Positions 9,928 to 17,897 of a DNA stretch of 64,000 nucleotides are shown here, one piece after another. A program made the translations under genes and the position numbers. Source of the DNA: Desulfuromonadales bacterium (GTDB taxonomy: Bacteria > Desulfobacterota > Desulfuromonadia > Desulfuromonadales > Syntrophotaleaceae); assembly GCA_030154185.1 (NCBI GenBank), contig JASKKK010000005.1:1-64000 (forward strand), read 5' to 3'. The notes beneath the pieces were generated by a model. It was given only the letters and a program-made list of their open reading frames with translations. It was not told the origin of the DNA and made no database searches. The first letter of the stretch is position 1; each line of letters opens with the position of its first letter.

Positions 9928-10398
9928 ATGGCCAGATTGCTGGTAAATGGCGATACGCCGAGAAATCGCTCGGAACGACAGTTTGTCATGGAAGGGTGGG
10001 TATCGCTGGCACCTTTCGAGGATTTACTCGGGCTTTCCATTCGCGAGGCCGCGGACGGGCGGGCCGTGTTATCGCTGCCTTTTTCCGTCAAACTGGCACA
10101 AGGGGGCGGGGTTTTGCACGGAGGGGCTTTGACCACCCTGGCCGATACAGCCGCAGCTATGGCCGTCAAGACCTGGTTGCCCGAGTCTGTGCCCTTTGCC
10201 ACGCGTGATCTGAACATGCGTTTTCTGGCTCCGGTGCACGAAGGCCTGGTGACCGCCACGGCTGTGTTGAAAGAGGTCGACGGCCGCCGTTTTATCGTAG
10301 TTGTCGATCTGGAAGATGAACGAGGCGTCAAGGTTGCGACTTTTTCAGCCGATTTCCGTCTGTTGCGCAACGCCGGAGGTGGCAGCCCCCCCGCTTAA
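9928..10398 (+). CDS. PaaI-like hotdog-fold thioesterase
   Basis: A 156-residue cytoplasmic protein of the hotdog thioesterase superfamily, PaaI/YdiI-like subgroup. The signature GGGVLHGGALTTLADTAAA contains the HGG turn and central helix, and the strand RDLNMRFLAPVHEGLVTATA is typical. It likely hydrolyses an aromatic or acyl-CoA thioester; the substrate is unknown. AAAGGAGATG upstream of the ATG gives a good ribosome site. The N-terminal 15 residues are poorly conserved. Confidence 0.88.
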   Translation: MARLLVNGDTPRNRSERQFVMEGWVSLAPFEDLLGLSIREAADGRAVLSLPFSVKLAQGGGVLHGGALTTLADTAAAMAVKTWLPESVPFATRDLNMRFLAPVHEGLVTATAVLKEVDGRRFIVVVDLEDERGVKVATFSADFRLLRNAGGGSPPA

Positions 10399-10405
10399 CG
10401 TCTTC

Positions 10406-10433
10406 TTGACTTTTCGAGCCCCGTTGATAACGT
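10406..10433 (+). promoter_or_regulatory. Candidate promoter for the thioredoxin-CcdA pair
   Basis: TTGACT (10406-10411) and TAACGT (10428-10433) are spaced by 16 bases just after the thioesterase stop. The match is moderate. Confidence 0.3.
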
Positions 10434-10485
10434 GGCACAAGAAATTCTTGTGCTCCCGGTTACTCTTTGCAAAAGGGGAAAGATC

Positions 10486-11040
10486 ATGATTAAAAATCTC
10501 AGGCCGTGTATTCCTGTGGTCGTTGTTTTGCTGCTTTGTTGGGCGGTTGCATGGGGTGGCGGACGAAGGGACGCCAATAGTCGTGTCGAAGATCTGAGTG
10601 TCGGACTGCCGGCTCCCGACTTTACCCTGAAGGATCTGGAAGGGAATGACATTACCCTGCATGAGTATCGCGGTCGGGTGGTTGTCTTGAGTTTCTGGGC
10701 GACCTGGTGTCCCGCGTGTCGTGCAGAAATGCCATCTCTTGAGGCTCTGCACCGGCGCATGGCGGAGCAGGGGGGGGTCGTACTCGGTGTCAACGGCGGG
10801 GAACCCGTTGAGCGGGTGCGGGATTTCATGACGAATTTGCGGCTGTCTTTTCCCGTTGCCATGGATTCTGACGGCCGGATTCACGCACGTTATCACGTAC
10901 GGCAATATCCTGTCACATTCATTGTCGATCGCCAGGGTCGTCTGGTGGAACGTCACCTTGGACTGCGCGATTGGAATGCTCCCGAAGTTGTGGATACACT
11001 TCGCACCCTGGCTGAAAAAGGATTGGAGGAAAAACCATAA
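10486..11040 (+). CDS. TlpA/ResA-like membrane-anchored thioredoxin
   Basis: A 184-residue extracytoplasmic thiol-disulfide protein. An N-terminal hydrophobic segment (residues 9-23) acts as signal or anchor, followed by an AhpC/TSA-Redoxin domain (VGLPAPDFTLKDLEGNDI) and the active site WCPAC, Cys75 and Cys78; the cis-Pro loop is YPVTFIVDRQG. I chose ATG 10486, preceded by AAAAGGGGAAAG, over an upstream GTG at 10432. The gene overlaps the next one (TAATG), which encodes CcdA, the known electron donor for such reductases. Cytochrome c maturation is the likely purpose. Confidence 0.93.
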   Translation: MIKNLRPCIPVVVVLLLCWAVAWGGGRRDANSRVEDLSVGLPAPDFTLKDLEGNDITLHEYRGRVVVLSFWATWCPACRAEMPSLEALHRRMAEQGGVVLGVNGGEPVERVRDFMTNLRLSFPVAMDSDGRIHARYHVRQYPVTFIVDRQGRLVERHLGLRDWNAPEVVDTLRTLAEKGLEEKP

Positions 11041-11774
11041 TGCCCGGAGAAGAAATTACCTTGGGAATCGCCTTTTCCGCCGGGCTGGCCTCTTTTGTGT
11101 CGCCGTGCGTGCTGCCGCTGATCCCATCGTTCATCACTTATATAACCGGTTTAAGCTTTCAGCAATTGCAGGACGCCCATCCCGGTGGGCGCATACGTTT
11201 GCGCGTAGCCATACACTGTCTGTTGTTTATTGCCGGTTTTTCCCTGGTGTATACTGCCATGGGGGTTGTGGCCGGGGGCTTGTTCAACTTCCTCAGTGAA
11301 GGGTTGTGGTGGGTTCAGAAGGTCGGCGGTGTGTTGATTTTCCTGTTCGGGGTGCACCTGACCGGACTCTTCCATTTTGGGATTCTGCTCGGGGAAAAAC
11401 GTTTGCACATTCACGACAAACCGGCAGGTTATATCGGCTCATTTCTTGTCGGGCTCGTTTTTTCGGCCGGTTGGACTCCTTGTACCGGGCCGATTCTCGG
11501 TGCGGTGTTGACCATGGCCGCCGGTTCTTCCGGTGGGTCCATGCGTGGCGGGTTGTTGCTGGCGACCTATTCCGCAGGTTTGGGGCTGCCGTTTTTGATC
11601 TCCGGTCTGCTTTTTCATGGGTTTCTGGGGTTTTTCAACCGGTTTCGCAAATATATTCGTTTGGCCGAAATGCTCACCGGTATCATGCTTATGATTGTAG
11701 GTGTCGTACTCTTTTTTAACTGGTTCACCCTTCTCACCGGTTATCTTTATCAGTGGCTGCCATCCTCCGGATGA
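11040..11774 (+). CDS. ccdA: CcdA-type cytochrome c biogenesis / thiol electron-transfer protein
   Basis: A 244-residue polytopic inner-membrane protein of the DsbD transmembrane family with six predicted helices. Both conserved cysteine helices are visible: SAGLASFVSPCVLPLIPSF and FSAGWTPCTGPILGAVL. The pair carries electrons from cytoplasmic thioredoxin to periplasmic thioredoxin-like proteins such as the TlpA/ResA protein encoded just upstream. The start overlaps the preceding stop, indicating translational coupling. Deltaproteobacteria with many c-type cytochromes need this function. Confidence 0.95.
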   Translation: MPGEEITLGIAFSAGLASFVSPCVLPLIPSFITYITGLSFQQLQDAHPGGRIRLRVAIHCLLFIAGFSLVYTAMGVVAGGLFNFLSEGLWWVQKVGGVLIFLFGVHLTGLFHFGILLGEKRLHIHDKPAGYIGSFLVGLVFSAGWTPCTGPILGAVLTMAAGSSGGSMRGGLLLATYSAGLGLPFLISGLLFHGFLGFFNRFRKYIRLAEMLTGIMLMIVGVVLFFNWFTLLTGYLYQWLPSSG

Positions 11775-11789
11775 AGGCCGTCTTACTGC

Positions 11790-11819
11790 TTGACACCCGT
11801 ATTGTTACTCTGTTACTTT
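11790..11819 (+). promoter_or_regulatory. Promoter for fur
   Basis: A consensus TTGACA (11790-11795) is followed 18 bases later by TACTTT (11814-11819), about 25 bases before the fur start codon. No clear classical Fur box was seen around it. Confidence 0.55.
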
Positions 11820-11844
11820 GATATTCAATTTCACTGGAGGGGGC

Positions 11845-12276
11845 ATGTCCGAAAAACGCGAGATATTCCGAAAGTATATCAGCCAGCAGGGACTCAAACT
11901 CACACGCCAGCGACAAGTCATTCTGGATGAATTCCTTCGGATGGAGGCCCATCTGTCGACTGAGGAACTTTATCTGAAAGTCCGCAAAAAGCATCCCCAT
12001 ATCGGCTACGCCACCGTTTACCGAACGCTCAAGCTTCTGGCAGAATGCGGCTTGGCGAAGGAGCGCGATTTCGGCGCCGGACAGACCCTTTACGAGGTAA
12101 CGCATCGCGGTCAGCATCATGATCACCTGATCTGCACTGAATGCGGTGAAATCATAGAATTCGAGGACCTTCGCATCGAAGAGTTGCAGAAGCAGGTGGC
12201 CAAAAAATACGATTTCACCATCCGCGACCATCGTCTCGAAATATACGGCCGTTGTTCCAAGTGTTCTTCCTCCTAG
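11845..12276 (+). CDS. fur: Fur-family ferric uptake regulator
   Basis: A 143-residue DNA-binding metalloregulator. The winged helix comprises LKLTRQRQVILDEFL and HPHIGYATVYRTLKLL. The dimerisation and metal domain has HHDHLICTECGEIIEFED and a C-terminal CSKC, which supply the structural zinc cysteines and iron-sensing histidines. ATG 11845 is preceded by GGAGGGGG and is preferred over an in-frame TTG at 11818. It sits directly upstream of feoB in the same direction, so it probably controls ferrous iron uptake. HHDH and CTECG favour Fur over PerR, but PerR cannot be excluded by eye. Confidence 0.93.
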   Translation: MSEKREIFRKYISQQGLKLTRQRQVILDEFLRMEAHLSTEELYLKVRKKHPHIGYATVYRTLKLLAECGLAKERDFGAGQTLYEVTHRGQHHDHLICTECGEIIEFEDLRIEELQKQVAKKYDFTIRDHRLEIYGRCSKCSSS

Positions 12277-12315
12277 TGACGTTCAGACCCACTCGTATTG
12301 TAATGCAATTTTTGT

Positions 12316-12330
12316 GGTAACCTGGTAACC
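12316..12330. repeat. Tandem GGTAACC direct repeat upstream of feoB
   Basis: GGTAACC occurs twice, separated by one T, 20-34 bases before the feoB start. It may be a binding site for a regulator of the iron operon or chance; no matching protein is known to me. Confidence 0.25.
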
Positions 12331-12349
12331 CCTTCCGGAATATTCAGTC

Positions 12350-14314
12350 ATGGCAGTACAAAATGCAGTATGTGCGGCCGATCGTAAGATCGTGCTGGTT
12401 GGCAACCCGAATGTAGGCAAGAGTGTTCTTTTCAACGCCCTGACCGGCGCCTATACCGTCGTCTCCAACTATCCGGGCACCTCTGTCGAGGTTTCCCGGG
12501 GGAATTGTCAGATCGACGGGGTATCATACGAAGTGCTCGACACCCCCGGTATGTATTCCCTGTTGCCTATTACGGAAGAGGAACGGGTTGCGAGGGAAAT
12601 TCTCCTCAAGGAAAAAGCTCACACCGTCATCCATGTCATCGATGCCCGCAATCTCGAACGCATGTTGCCCATGACGCTGCAGCTGGTCGAAGCCGGGTTG
12701 CCGGTGATACTGCTGATCAATATTCTTGACGAGGCGGAACGTCGGGGGATGTATGTCGATATACCCCTGTTGCAGGAAAAACTCGGTATTCCGGTGATAG
12801 GCGGCGCCATGGCGAGAAAACGCGGTCTGGCCGAACTGCGCCAGGCCATTGCCTCCTACGATTCGAAAGTTAAGGCGGTTTTCGGGTATTCCCGCGACCT
12901 TGAGAAGGATATCGCCAAGATTTCCGAACATCTGACCGGCGATTATACGCTCGTACCACGTTCCATCGCCCTGCTTCTGTTGCAGAAAGACGAAGATGTC
13001 TGGGGACTGATCCGAGACGCCGAAAAAGGTAGTCTGGAAGCCATCGAAAAGGCGGTCAATGATACCGTCTATGAACGGCGTATGGATCTTAACCTTCGCA
13101 TCAGCCTCGAGCGTAAGCGCATCTGTCGCGCCATTCTGGAAGAAGTGGTCCATCAACAGGCCGATCGAAAACCGACTTTTTTCGAGAGATTGGCAGGGTG
13201 GACGATCAATCCGTGGACCGGCTTCCCGCTGCTTCTGCTGGTGCTTTATTTTGGCGTCTATGTTTTTGTGGGTAAGTTCGGAGCCGGCGTTCTGGTCGAT
13301 CTGCTTGAAGGCGGGTTGTTTGAGAATTATCTCAATCCCTGGGTTGTCGGTTTGGTCCACAAGTTGACCTCGTGGTACTGGCTGCGCGAATTGCTGGTCG
13401 GGGAATACGGGGTTTTTACGCTTGGGGTGCGTTATGCCGTAGCCTTGGTTCTGCCGATTGTCGGTACCTTTTTTCTGGCTTTTTCACTTATGGAAGATGT
13501 CGGCTATTTCCCGCGACTGGCCATGCTGGTCGATCGCGTGTTCAAAAAGATCGGCCTCAACGGGCGGGCCGTGATCCCCATGGTGTTGGGTTTCGGGTGC
13601 GATACCATGGCAACCATGGTTACCCGTACTCTGGAAACGGTGAGGGAGCGTGTTATCGTAACGTTGCTCTTGGCTTTGGCCGTCCCCTGCAGTGCCCAAC
13701 TCGGGGTCATTATGGGGCTTCTGTCCGAGGTTCCGGGGGCTCTGCCCGTATGGGTCGCATGTGTTATGCTGGTATTCCTGGCCGTCGGGTTGTTGTCGGC
13801 ACGCCTGCTGCCCGGAGAGCGTCCCATGTTCTATATGGAGTTGCCTCCCATGCGTCTGCCCCAGGCTCGCAATGTACTGATCAAAACAGTAAGCCGGATG
13901 CAGTGGTATTTCCTTGAAATATTTCCGCTGTTCATTTTTGCCTCGATATTGCTCTGGGCCGGCAAAATGACCGGTGCCCTCAACGGGCTGGTGCGCATCA
14001 TGTCCCCGGCCATATCGGCCCTTGGACTGCCATCCGAAACCACTGCCGCATTTATATTCGGCTTTTTCCGGCGGGATTTCGGGGCAGCCGGCCTCTACGA
14101 TATGCATTCTCAAGGGTTGCTTTCTCCACGGCAATTGACCGTCGCCGCGGTGACCATGACTCTGTTTGTCCCCTGCATCGCTCAGTTTCTCATGATGAAG
14201 AAAGAGCGTGGCTGGAAGGTTTCACTCGGTATCTTCCTGCTGGTGACGCTGTTGGCATTCGCCGTAGGTTGGAGCCTTAACGTGGTGCTCGGTTTTACAG
14301 GATGGCTGGCATGA
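12350..14314 (+). CDS. feoB: Ferrous iron transporter FeoB
   Basis: A 654-residue inner-membrane Fe(II) transporter with a cytoplasmic G domain. G1 is VGNPNVGKS near residues 16-24, the G3 region is LDTPGMYSL, and G4 is NILD. The membrane part contains the paired FeoB gate and core motifs, including MVLGFGCDTMATMVTRTL and PCSAQLGVIMGL, ending at about residue 650. It is shorter than the 770-residue E. coli form but has all core parts. The following small gene overlaps by four bases (ATGA), and a DtxR-FeoA fusion comes next, making an iron operon. Confidence 0.97.
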   Translation: MAVQNAVCAADRKIVLVGNPNVGKSVLFNALTGAYTVVSNYPGTSVEVSRGNCQIDGVSYEVLDTPGMYSLLPITEEERVAREILLKEKAHTVIHVIDARNLERMLPMTLQLVEAGLPVILLINILDEAERRGMYVDIPLLQEKLGIPVIGGAMARKRGLAELRQAIASYDSKVKAVFGYSRDLEKDIAKISEHLTGDYTLVPRSIALLLLQKDEDVWGLIRDAEKGSLEAIEKAVNDTVYERRMDLNLRISLERKRICRAILEEVVHQQADRKPTFFERLAGWTINPWTGFPLLLLVLYFGVYVFVGKFGAGVLVDLLEGGLFENYLNPWVVGLVHKLTSWYWLRELLVGEYGVFTLGVRYAVALVLPIVGTFFLAFSLMEDVGYFPRLAMLVDRVFKKIGLNGRAVIPMVLGFGCDTMATMVTRTLETVRERVIVTLLLALAVPCSAQLGVIMGLLSEVPGALPVWVACVMLVFLAVGLLSARLLPGERPMFYMELPPMRLPQARNVLIKTVSRMQWYFLEIFPLFIFASILLWAGKMTGALNGLVRIMSPAISALGLPSETTAAFIFGFFRRDFGAAGLYDMHSQGLLSPRQLTVAAVTMTLFVPCIAQFLMMKKERGWKVSLGIFLLVTLLAFAVGWSLNVVLGFTGWLA

Positions 14315-14493
14315 AATGCGGTTTTTGCGGCAGGGATCTTCCTCCGCCTGACAAGGTGCGGCAGAAGCCTTGCGGTGCATGCCTGGGAGGGTGTCGCAAG
14401 ATCCACTGTCCCTGGTGTGGGTATGAAAACCCCATTGTGCCCAACTATTTGCGCCGTTGGAAAAACAAAGACGAATCTAAGGAGAACGATTAA
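14311..14493 (+). CDS. Small cysteine-rich zinc-ribbon protein in the feo operon
   Basis: A 60-residue protein, Cys-rich through its first two thirds: CGFCG at residues 3-7, then a second cluster CGACLGGCRKIHCPWCG, consistent with one or two zinc or iron knuckles. I chose ATG 14311, which overlaps the feoB stop as ATGA; an ATG at 14302 is in the same frame. It overlaps the next start as TAATG, so all three genes are translationally coupled. FeoC is the usual small third Feo protein and often carries cysteines, but this ribbon does not look like the FeoC winged helix. A role in FeoB assembly or sensing is inference. Confidence 0.8.
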   Translation: MKCGFCGRDLPPPDKVRQKPCGACLGGCRKIHCPWCGYENPIVPNYLRRWKNKDESKEND

Positions 14494-15149
14494 TGGGATA
14501 TACGGAAAGGGCTGAAGATATTCTGGAAGCCCTATGGATCGCTGTGGTCGAAGAAGGGGACAATTCGGCCTCGCTGGATAATCTGGATGTGGATGTTCAG
14601 GATCCGGCTTTGCTGGACCTGGAGCGTCAAGCCCTTATTGAAATCAAGGGAGAGCGGGTCTATTTGCGTTCGGAGGGGCGCAGGGCTGGAGAAAGGGTGG
14701 TTCGGCGGCATCGCCTGGCGGAGCGTTTGATGATGGATATCCTCGATCTCAAGGGAAATAACGCCAATGCCAAGGCCTGTGAGTTCGAACATCTTCTCAA
14801 CGAGGGCGTTGATACCCGAATCTGTACCCTTTTGAATCATCCCGCGACCTGTCCTCACGGCAGGCCCATCCCCCCCGGAGAATGTTGTCGGAATGCAAGG
14901 CGCTCTGCCGAGATAGGCGTTGTGCCGTTGACGGAAATGAAGGTTGGCGAAGAAGGAGAGATAGCTTACCTGACCACCAGCGATACCAAGAAAATGCAAA
15001 AACTCATGTCGCTCGGTGTTTTGCCCGGAAATCACATCCGACTGAACCGACGCTTTCCTTCGTTCATTTTCCATGTGGGAAATTCCGAGTTCGCCGTCGA
15101 TGAGCAGCTGGCCAAGGAGATTTTCATCCGAAGCGCTCATTCGGAATAA
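14493..15149 (+). CDS. DtxR-family metalloregulator with C-terminal FeoA domain
   Basis: A 218-residue fusion. The N-terminal part is a DtxR/MntR-like winged helix (YTERAEDILEALWIAV) and metal-dimerisation domain (RHRLAERLMMDILDL, CEFEHLL, NHPATCPHGRPIPPGECC). From about residue 145 a FeoA/SH3-like domain follows (LTEMKVGEEGEIAYL, KLMSLGVLPGNHIRL, HVGNSEFAVDEQLAKEIFI). No free-standing feoA is present, so this domain may act with FeoB or as the regulator's own SH3 domain. It likely senses Fe(II) or Mn(II). The start overlaps the zinc-ribbon stop. Confidence 0.92.
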   Translation: MGYTERAEDILEALWIAVVEEGDNSASLDNLDVDVQDPALLDLERQALIEIKGERVYLRSEGRRAGERVVRRHRLAERLMMDILDLKGNNANAKACEFEHLLNEGVDTRICTLLNHPATCPHGRPIPPGECCRNARRSAEIGVVPLTEMKVGEEGEIAYLTTSDTKKMQKLMSLGVLPGNHIRLNRRFPSFIFHVGNSEFAVDEQLAKEIFIRSAHSE

Positions 15150-15190
15150 TCCCGGCATTCCGGCAAGTTTTTCAAAGCATGGCTGGTTCT

Positions 15191-15231
15191 CAAAGGCTCC
15201 GCCACCCCGGTAAAGGGGTCAGGAGCCTTTG
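15191..15231 (+). terminator. Hairpin after the feo operon
   Basis: CAAAGGCTCC and GGAGCCTTTG form exact 10-base arms with a second small CCCC/GGGG stem inside. There is no T run after it, so it could be a factor-dependent terminator or an RNA-stability hairpin. Confidence 0.55.
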
Positions 15232-15263
15232 AACTATCCGGATGGCTGGGAGGGGATTTGTCT

Positions 15264-15291
15264 TTGCATTGAATGGGGGATTTGTTAGAAT
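15264..15291 (+). promoter_or_regulatory. Candidate promoter for the hybrid histidine kinase
   Basis: TTGCAT (15264-15269), a 16-base spacer and TAGAAT (15286-15291) lie about 105 bases before the kinase start. The rest of this 246-base gap holds the hairpin above and no gene that I can see. Confidence 0.45.
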
Positions 15292-15395
15292 CCTTACCGC
15301 TTAAAACCCTATTATTGGACGATATTTCCGATTGTTCTCCTCGTTTGCCGCAAAATACCAGCACTAACACCCGATGGAAATGAGGTTTCAGGCGG

Positions 15396-17897
15396 ATGTT
15401 TCGATTTCGACATGCGACGCTGAAGACAAAACTGACCGGTATCATCATGCTGGCCTGTGCGGTGGTTCTTGTTCTTTCAGCAGGGGCTTTCGTTGTCGTC
15501 GAAATCCTTTCCTTTCGGCGGAATATGGTCAGTCGGAACTATTCGCTGGCCGAGGTCCTGTCCGCCAACGGCACCGTTGCCCTCACCTTTAAAAGCACAC
15601 AAATCGGCGAGCAGGTCATGTCATCCCTGCTTGCCGAACCGCATATCCGCTCTGCATACCTTCTGGATAACCATCATCGGATTATCGCACAATTCACTCC
15701 TTTGAACGATGCTTTCGATGCCCCGGGGCAATGGGGCACCGATGTCGACCCTGTCACCTATCAGCAATTGGCTCAGGTTTTAAGGTCAGGGCAAAGACAA
15801 CATTTTTTCACCCGGGATTCTTTGACGGTTATCGTGCCGGTGCGACAATCCGGCAAGATCATAGGTACCGTATTCATTCGATCGGGTTTAGGAGCCTTTT
15901 ATGCCTGGTTGAGATCTTTTGCCCTTAGCGTTCTGGCTGTATTGGCCGCTGCCTGTCTTATCGGTTTTTTCGTTGCCAGGCATCTTCAGCACCTGATATC
16001 TCGTCCAATCCTCTACCTTGCAGACACGATGCGTAAGGTCTCCGTCCACGAAGACTTTTCCCTGCGTGTCGTACCGTCGTCGTCCCGCGATGAGGTCGGG
16101 GTGCTTTTCAACGGATTCAACAACATGCTGGAGCAGCTCGAAATCCGCGACCAGCAATTGGAGAGTTATCGTTATCATCTGGAAGAACAGATTTTTCAGC
16201 GGACTCAGCAACTTCGCGAAACCAACCAGGAGCTGCATCAGGCCGTCGAGCAACTCCGTCAGGCTCGTCAGAATGCCGAGTCGGCCAACCAGGCCAAATC
16301 ACGTTTTCTGGCCAACATGAGCCACGAAATCCGTACTCCCATGATCGGCGTCATCGGATCGGCTGAACTATTGACCAAGACTCTTGCAACGCCTGAGCAG
16401 AGGGACCTCGCGCACATGATCTGCAACTCCGGAGAATCTCTGCTTCAGGTGCTGAACGATATACTCGATTTTTCCAAAAACGAAGCCGGGCAGCTGGTGC
16501 TGGAGCAGGTCCCTTTCAATCTGATCGAGGTTGTCGAAGAACCTTTCACCCTGCTTTCCAAAAACGCCCAGGATAAAAATATCGCGATGATCTGCCGCAT
16601 CGATCCCGGCACACCGATTTCGCTCCTCGGTGATCCTGCCCGCCTGAGGCAGATTCTATTCAATTTATTGGGGAATGCGGTTAAGTTCACAACCGAAGGA
16701 GAGGTGGTTGTACGCGTCGGTTGCCGGGATGAAAACTGTGCAAGCGCCATGATCTATCTGGAAGTAAAAGATACCGGCATCGGCATCGATCCCAGCTACA
16801 ACAAGGATGTTTTCGAGTCTTTTTCGCAGGCGGATAGCTCGACGACACGCCATTTCGGCGGCACAGGTCTCGGGTTGGCCATTGTAAAACAGTTATTGGA
16901 TCTTATGAATGGTCGCATTTGCCTGGAAAGCGCCGTTCATGAAGGATCTGTCTTTACCTGCACCATCCGTTTTCCTAAACATGAAGATCTGCGCTGGCTT
17001 GACGGTTTCGCAACACATCAGCATCGAGAGGCGTCTGTGATGGTGGTCGATCCCCATCATGGGGTGCGGGAGATGCTGGTTGAGCAGCTGGCGGCCCTGG
17101 GGCTGCATGTCGGTGCCGTGGATTCAGCCGAGGAGGCATGCCGACGGTTGAAAACAGCAACCCAACGGGGAGAGAACTATAATCTGGTTCTGGTCGATGC
17201 GGCGATCTATGGAGAAAGCACAAGCTTGCAACAGGTCTGTACGGTTTCATCTGCACAGGGTTGCCGCTGGGTTCAAATGGCTTATCGAGGCACCATGGGC
17301 GTAATGCCGGAGTCCGCAACGATTTTCGACCGTCTGCCAAAACCGGTGTGTCCTTCCCAACTGCGCAATCTCGTGCTCAGGTTATTGAAGAACCATGCAG
17401 GCACGGAGGAGAAGCCCGCTGTGCCAAAAGAGTATTCGAGCAGCAAGGATGCGGAGGCCATGTCTGCGGTACGGGTGCTTCTGGCCGAAGATAATCCCAC
17501 CACCCGCAAGATGATCTGCATCAGTCTGAACAGTCGTCATTGCAAGGTGGTGGCGGTAGAAAACGGGCAGCAGGCGCTGGACGAGGGAACGAGCAAAACC
17601 TTCGACATCATACTCATGGATTGTCAGATGCCGTTGATGGACGGATTTCAGGCCACGGCCGAATTACGTGGTGCAGGTGTGAAAACCCCCATTGTCGGCC
17701 TTACGGCTCATTCACAGGAGGAAGCCTCCATTCTCTGCAAACGCGCCGGCATGGATGATTGCCTGGCAAAACCCTTTAAGCATAAACATTTATATCTGCT
17801 GGTAGATAAATGGACGGCAAAGAAAACCCCGAAAACATCCATGAAGGAGCCGATCAGTCTTAACGACGGCATGGTATGCAATGCGTCCAAAGATTAA
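15396..17897 (+). CDS. Membrane hybrid sensor histidine kinase with two receiver domains
   Basis: An 833-residue inner-membrane kinase. TM1 spans about residues 14-37, a periplasmic sensor region 38-172, TM2 about 173-195, then HAMP and a long coiled coil to 300. HisKA contains MSHEIRTPM with phospho-His310. The HATPase domain shows N and G boxes ([26 protein letters not shown]). A degenerate receiver follows (VVDPHHG replaces the acidic pair), then a canonical receiver with LLAEDN and Asp742 (ILMDCQMP). No Hpt domain or separate output regulator is adjacent. The next gene overlaps its end by 17 bases, so its propeller protein may share the pathway. Confidence 0.95.
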   Translation: MFRFRHATLKTKLTGIIMLACAVVLVLSAGAFVVVEILSFRRNMVSRNYSLAEVLSANGTVALTFKSTQIGEQVMSSLLAEPHIRSAYLLDNHHRIIAQFTPLNDAFDAPGQWGTDVDPVTYQQLAQVLRSGQRQHFFTRDSLTVIVPVRQSGKIIGTVFIRSGLGAFYAWLRSFALSVLAVLAAACLIGFFVARHLQHLISRPILYLADTMRKVSVHEDFSLRVVPSSSRDEVGVLFNGFNNMLEQLEIRDQQLESYRYHLEEQIFQRTQQLRETNQELHQAVEQLRQARQNAESANQAKSRFLANMSHEIRTPMIGVIGSAELLTKTLATPEQRDLAHMICNSGESLLQVLNDILDFSKNEAGQLVLEQVPFNLIEVVEEPFTLLSKNAQDKNIAMICRIDPGTPISLLGDPARLRQILFNLLGNAVKFTTEGEVVVRVGCRDENCASAMIYLEVKDTGIGIDPSYNKDVFESFSQADSSTTRHFGGTGLGLAIVKQLLDLMNGRICLESAVHEGSVFTCTIRFPKHEDLRWLDGFATHQHREASVMVVDPHHGVREMLVEQLAALGLHVGAVDSAEEACRRLKTATQRGENYNLVLVDAAIYGESTSLQQVCTVSSAQGCRWVQMAYRGTMGVMPESATIFDRLPKPVCPSQLRNLVLRLLKNHAGTEEKPAVPKEYSSSKDAEAMSAVRVLLAEDNPTTRKMICISLNSRHCKVVAVENGQQALDEGTSKTFDIILMDCQMPLMDGFQATAELRGAGVKTPIVGLTAHSQEEASILCKRAGMDDCLAKPFKHKHLYLLVDKWTAKKTPKTSMKEPISLNDGMVCNASKD

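Noticed and set aside
10432-10460. Sigma-54 -24/-12 promoter suggested by TGGCAC
   Set aside because: The required GC is not found ten bases after GG, so spacing and -12 element both fail.
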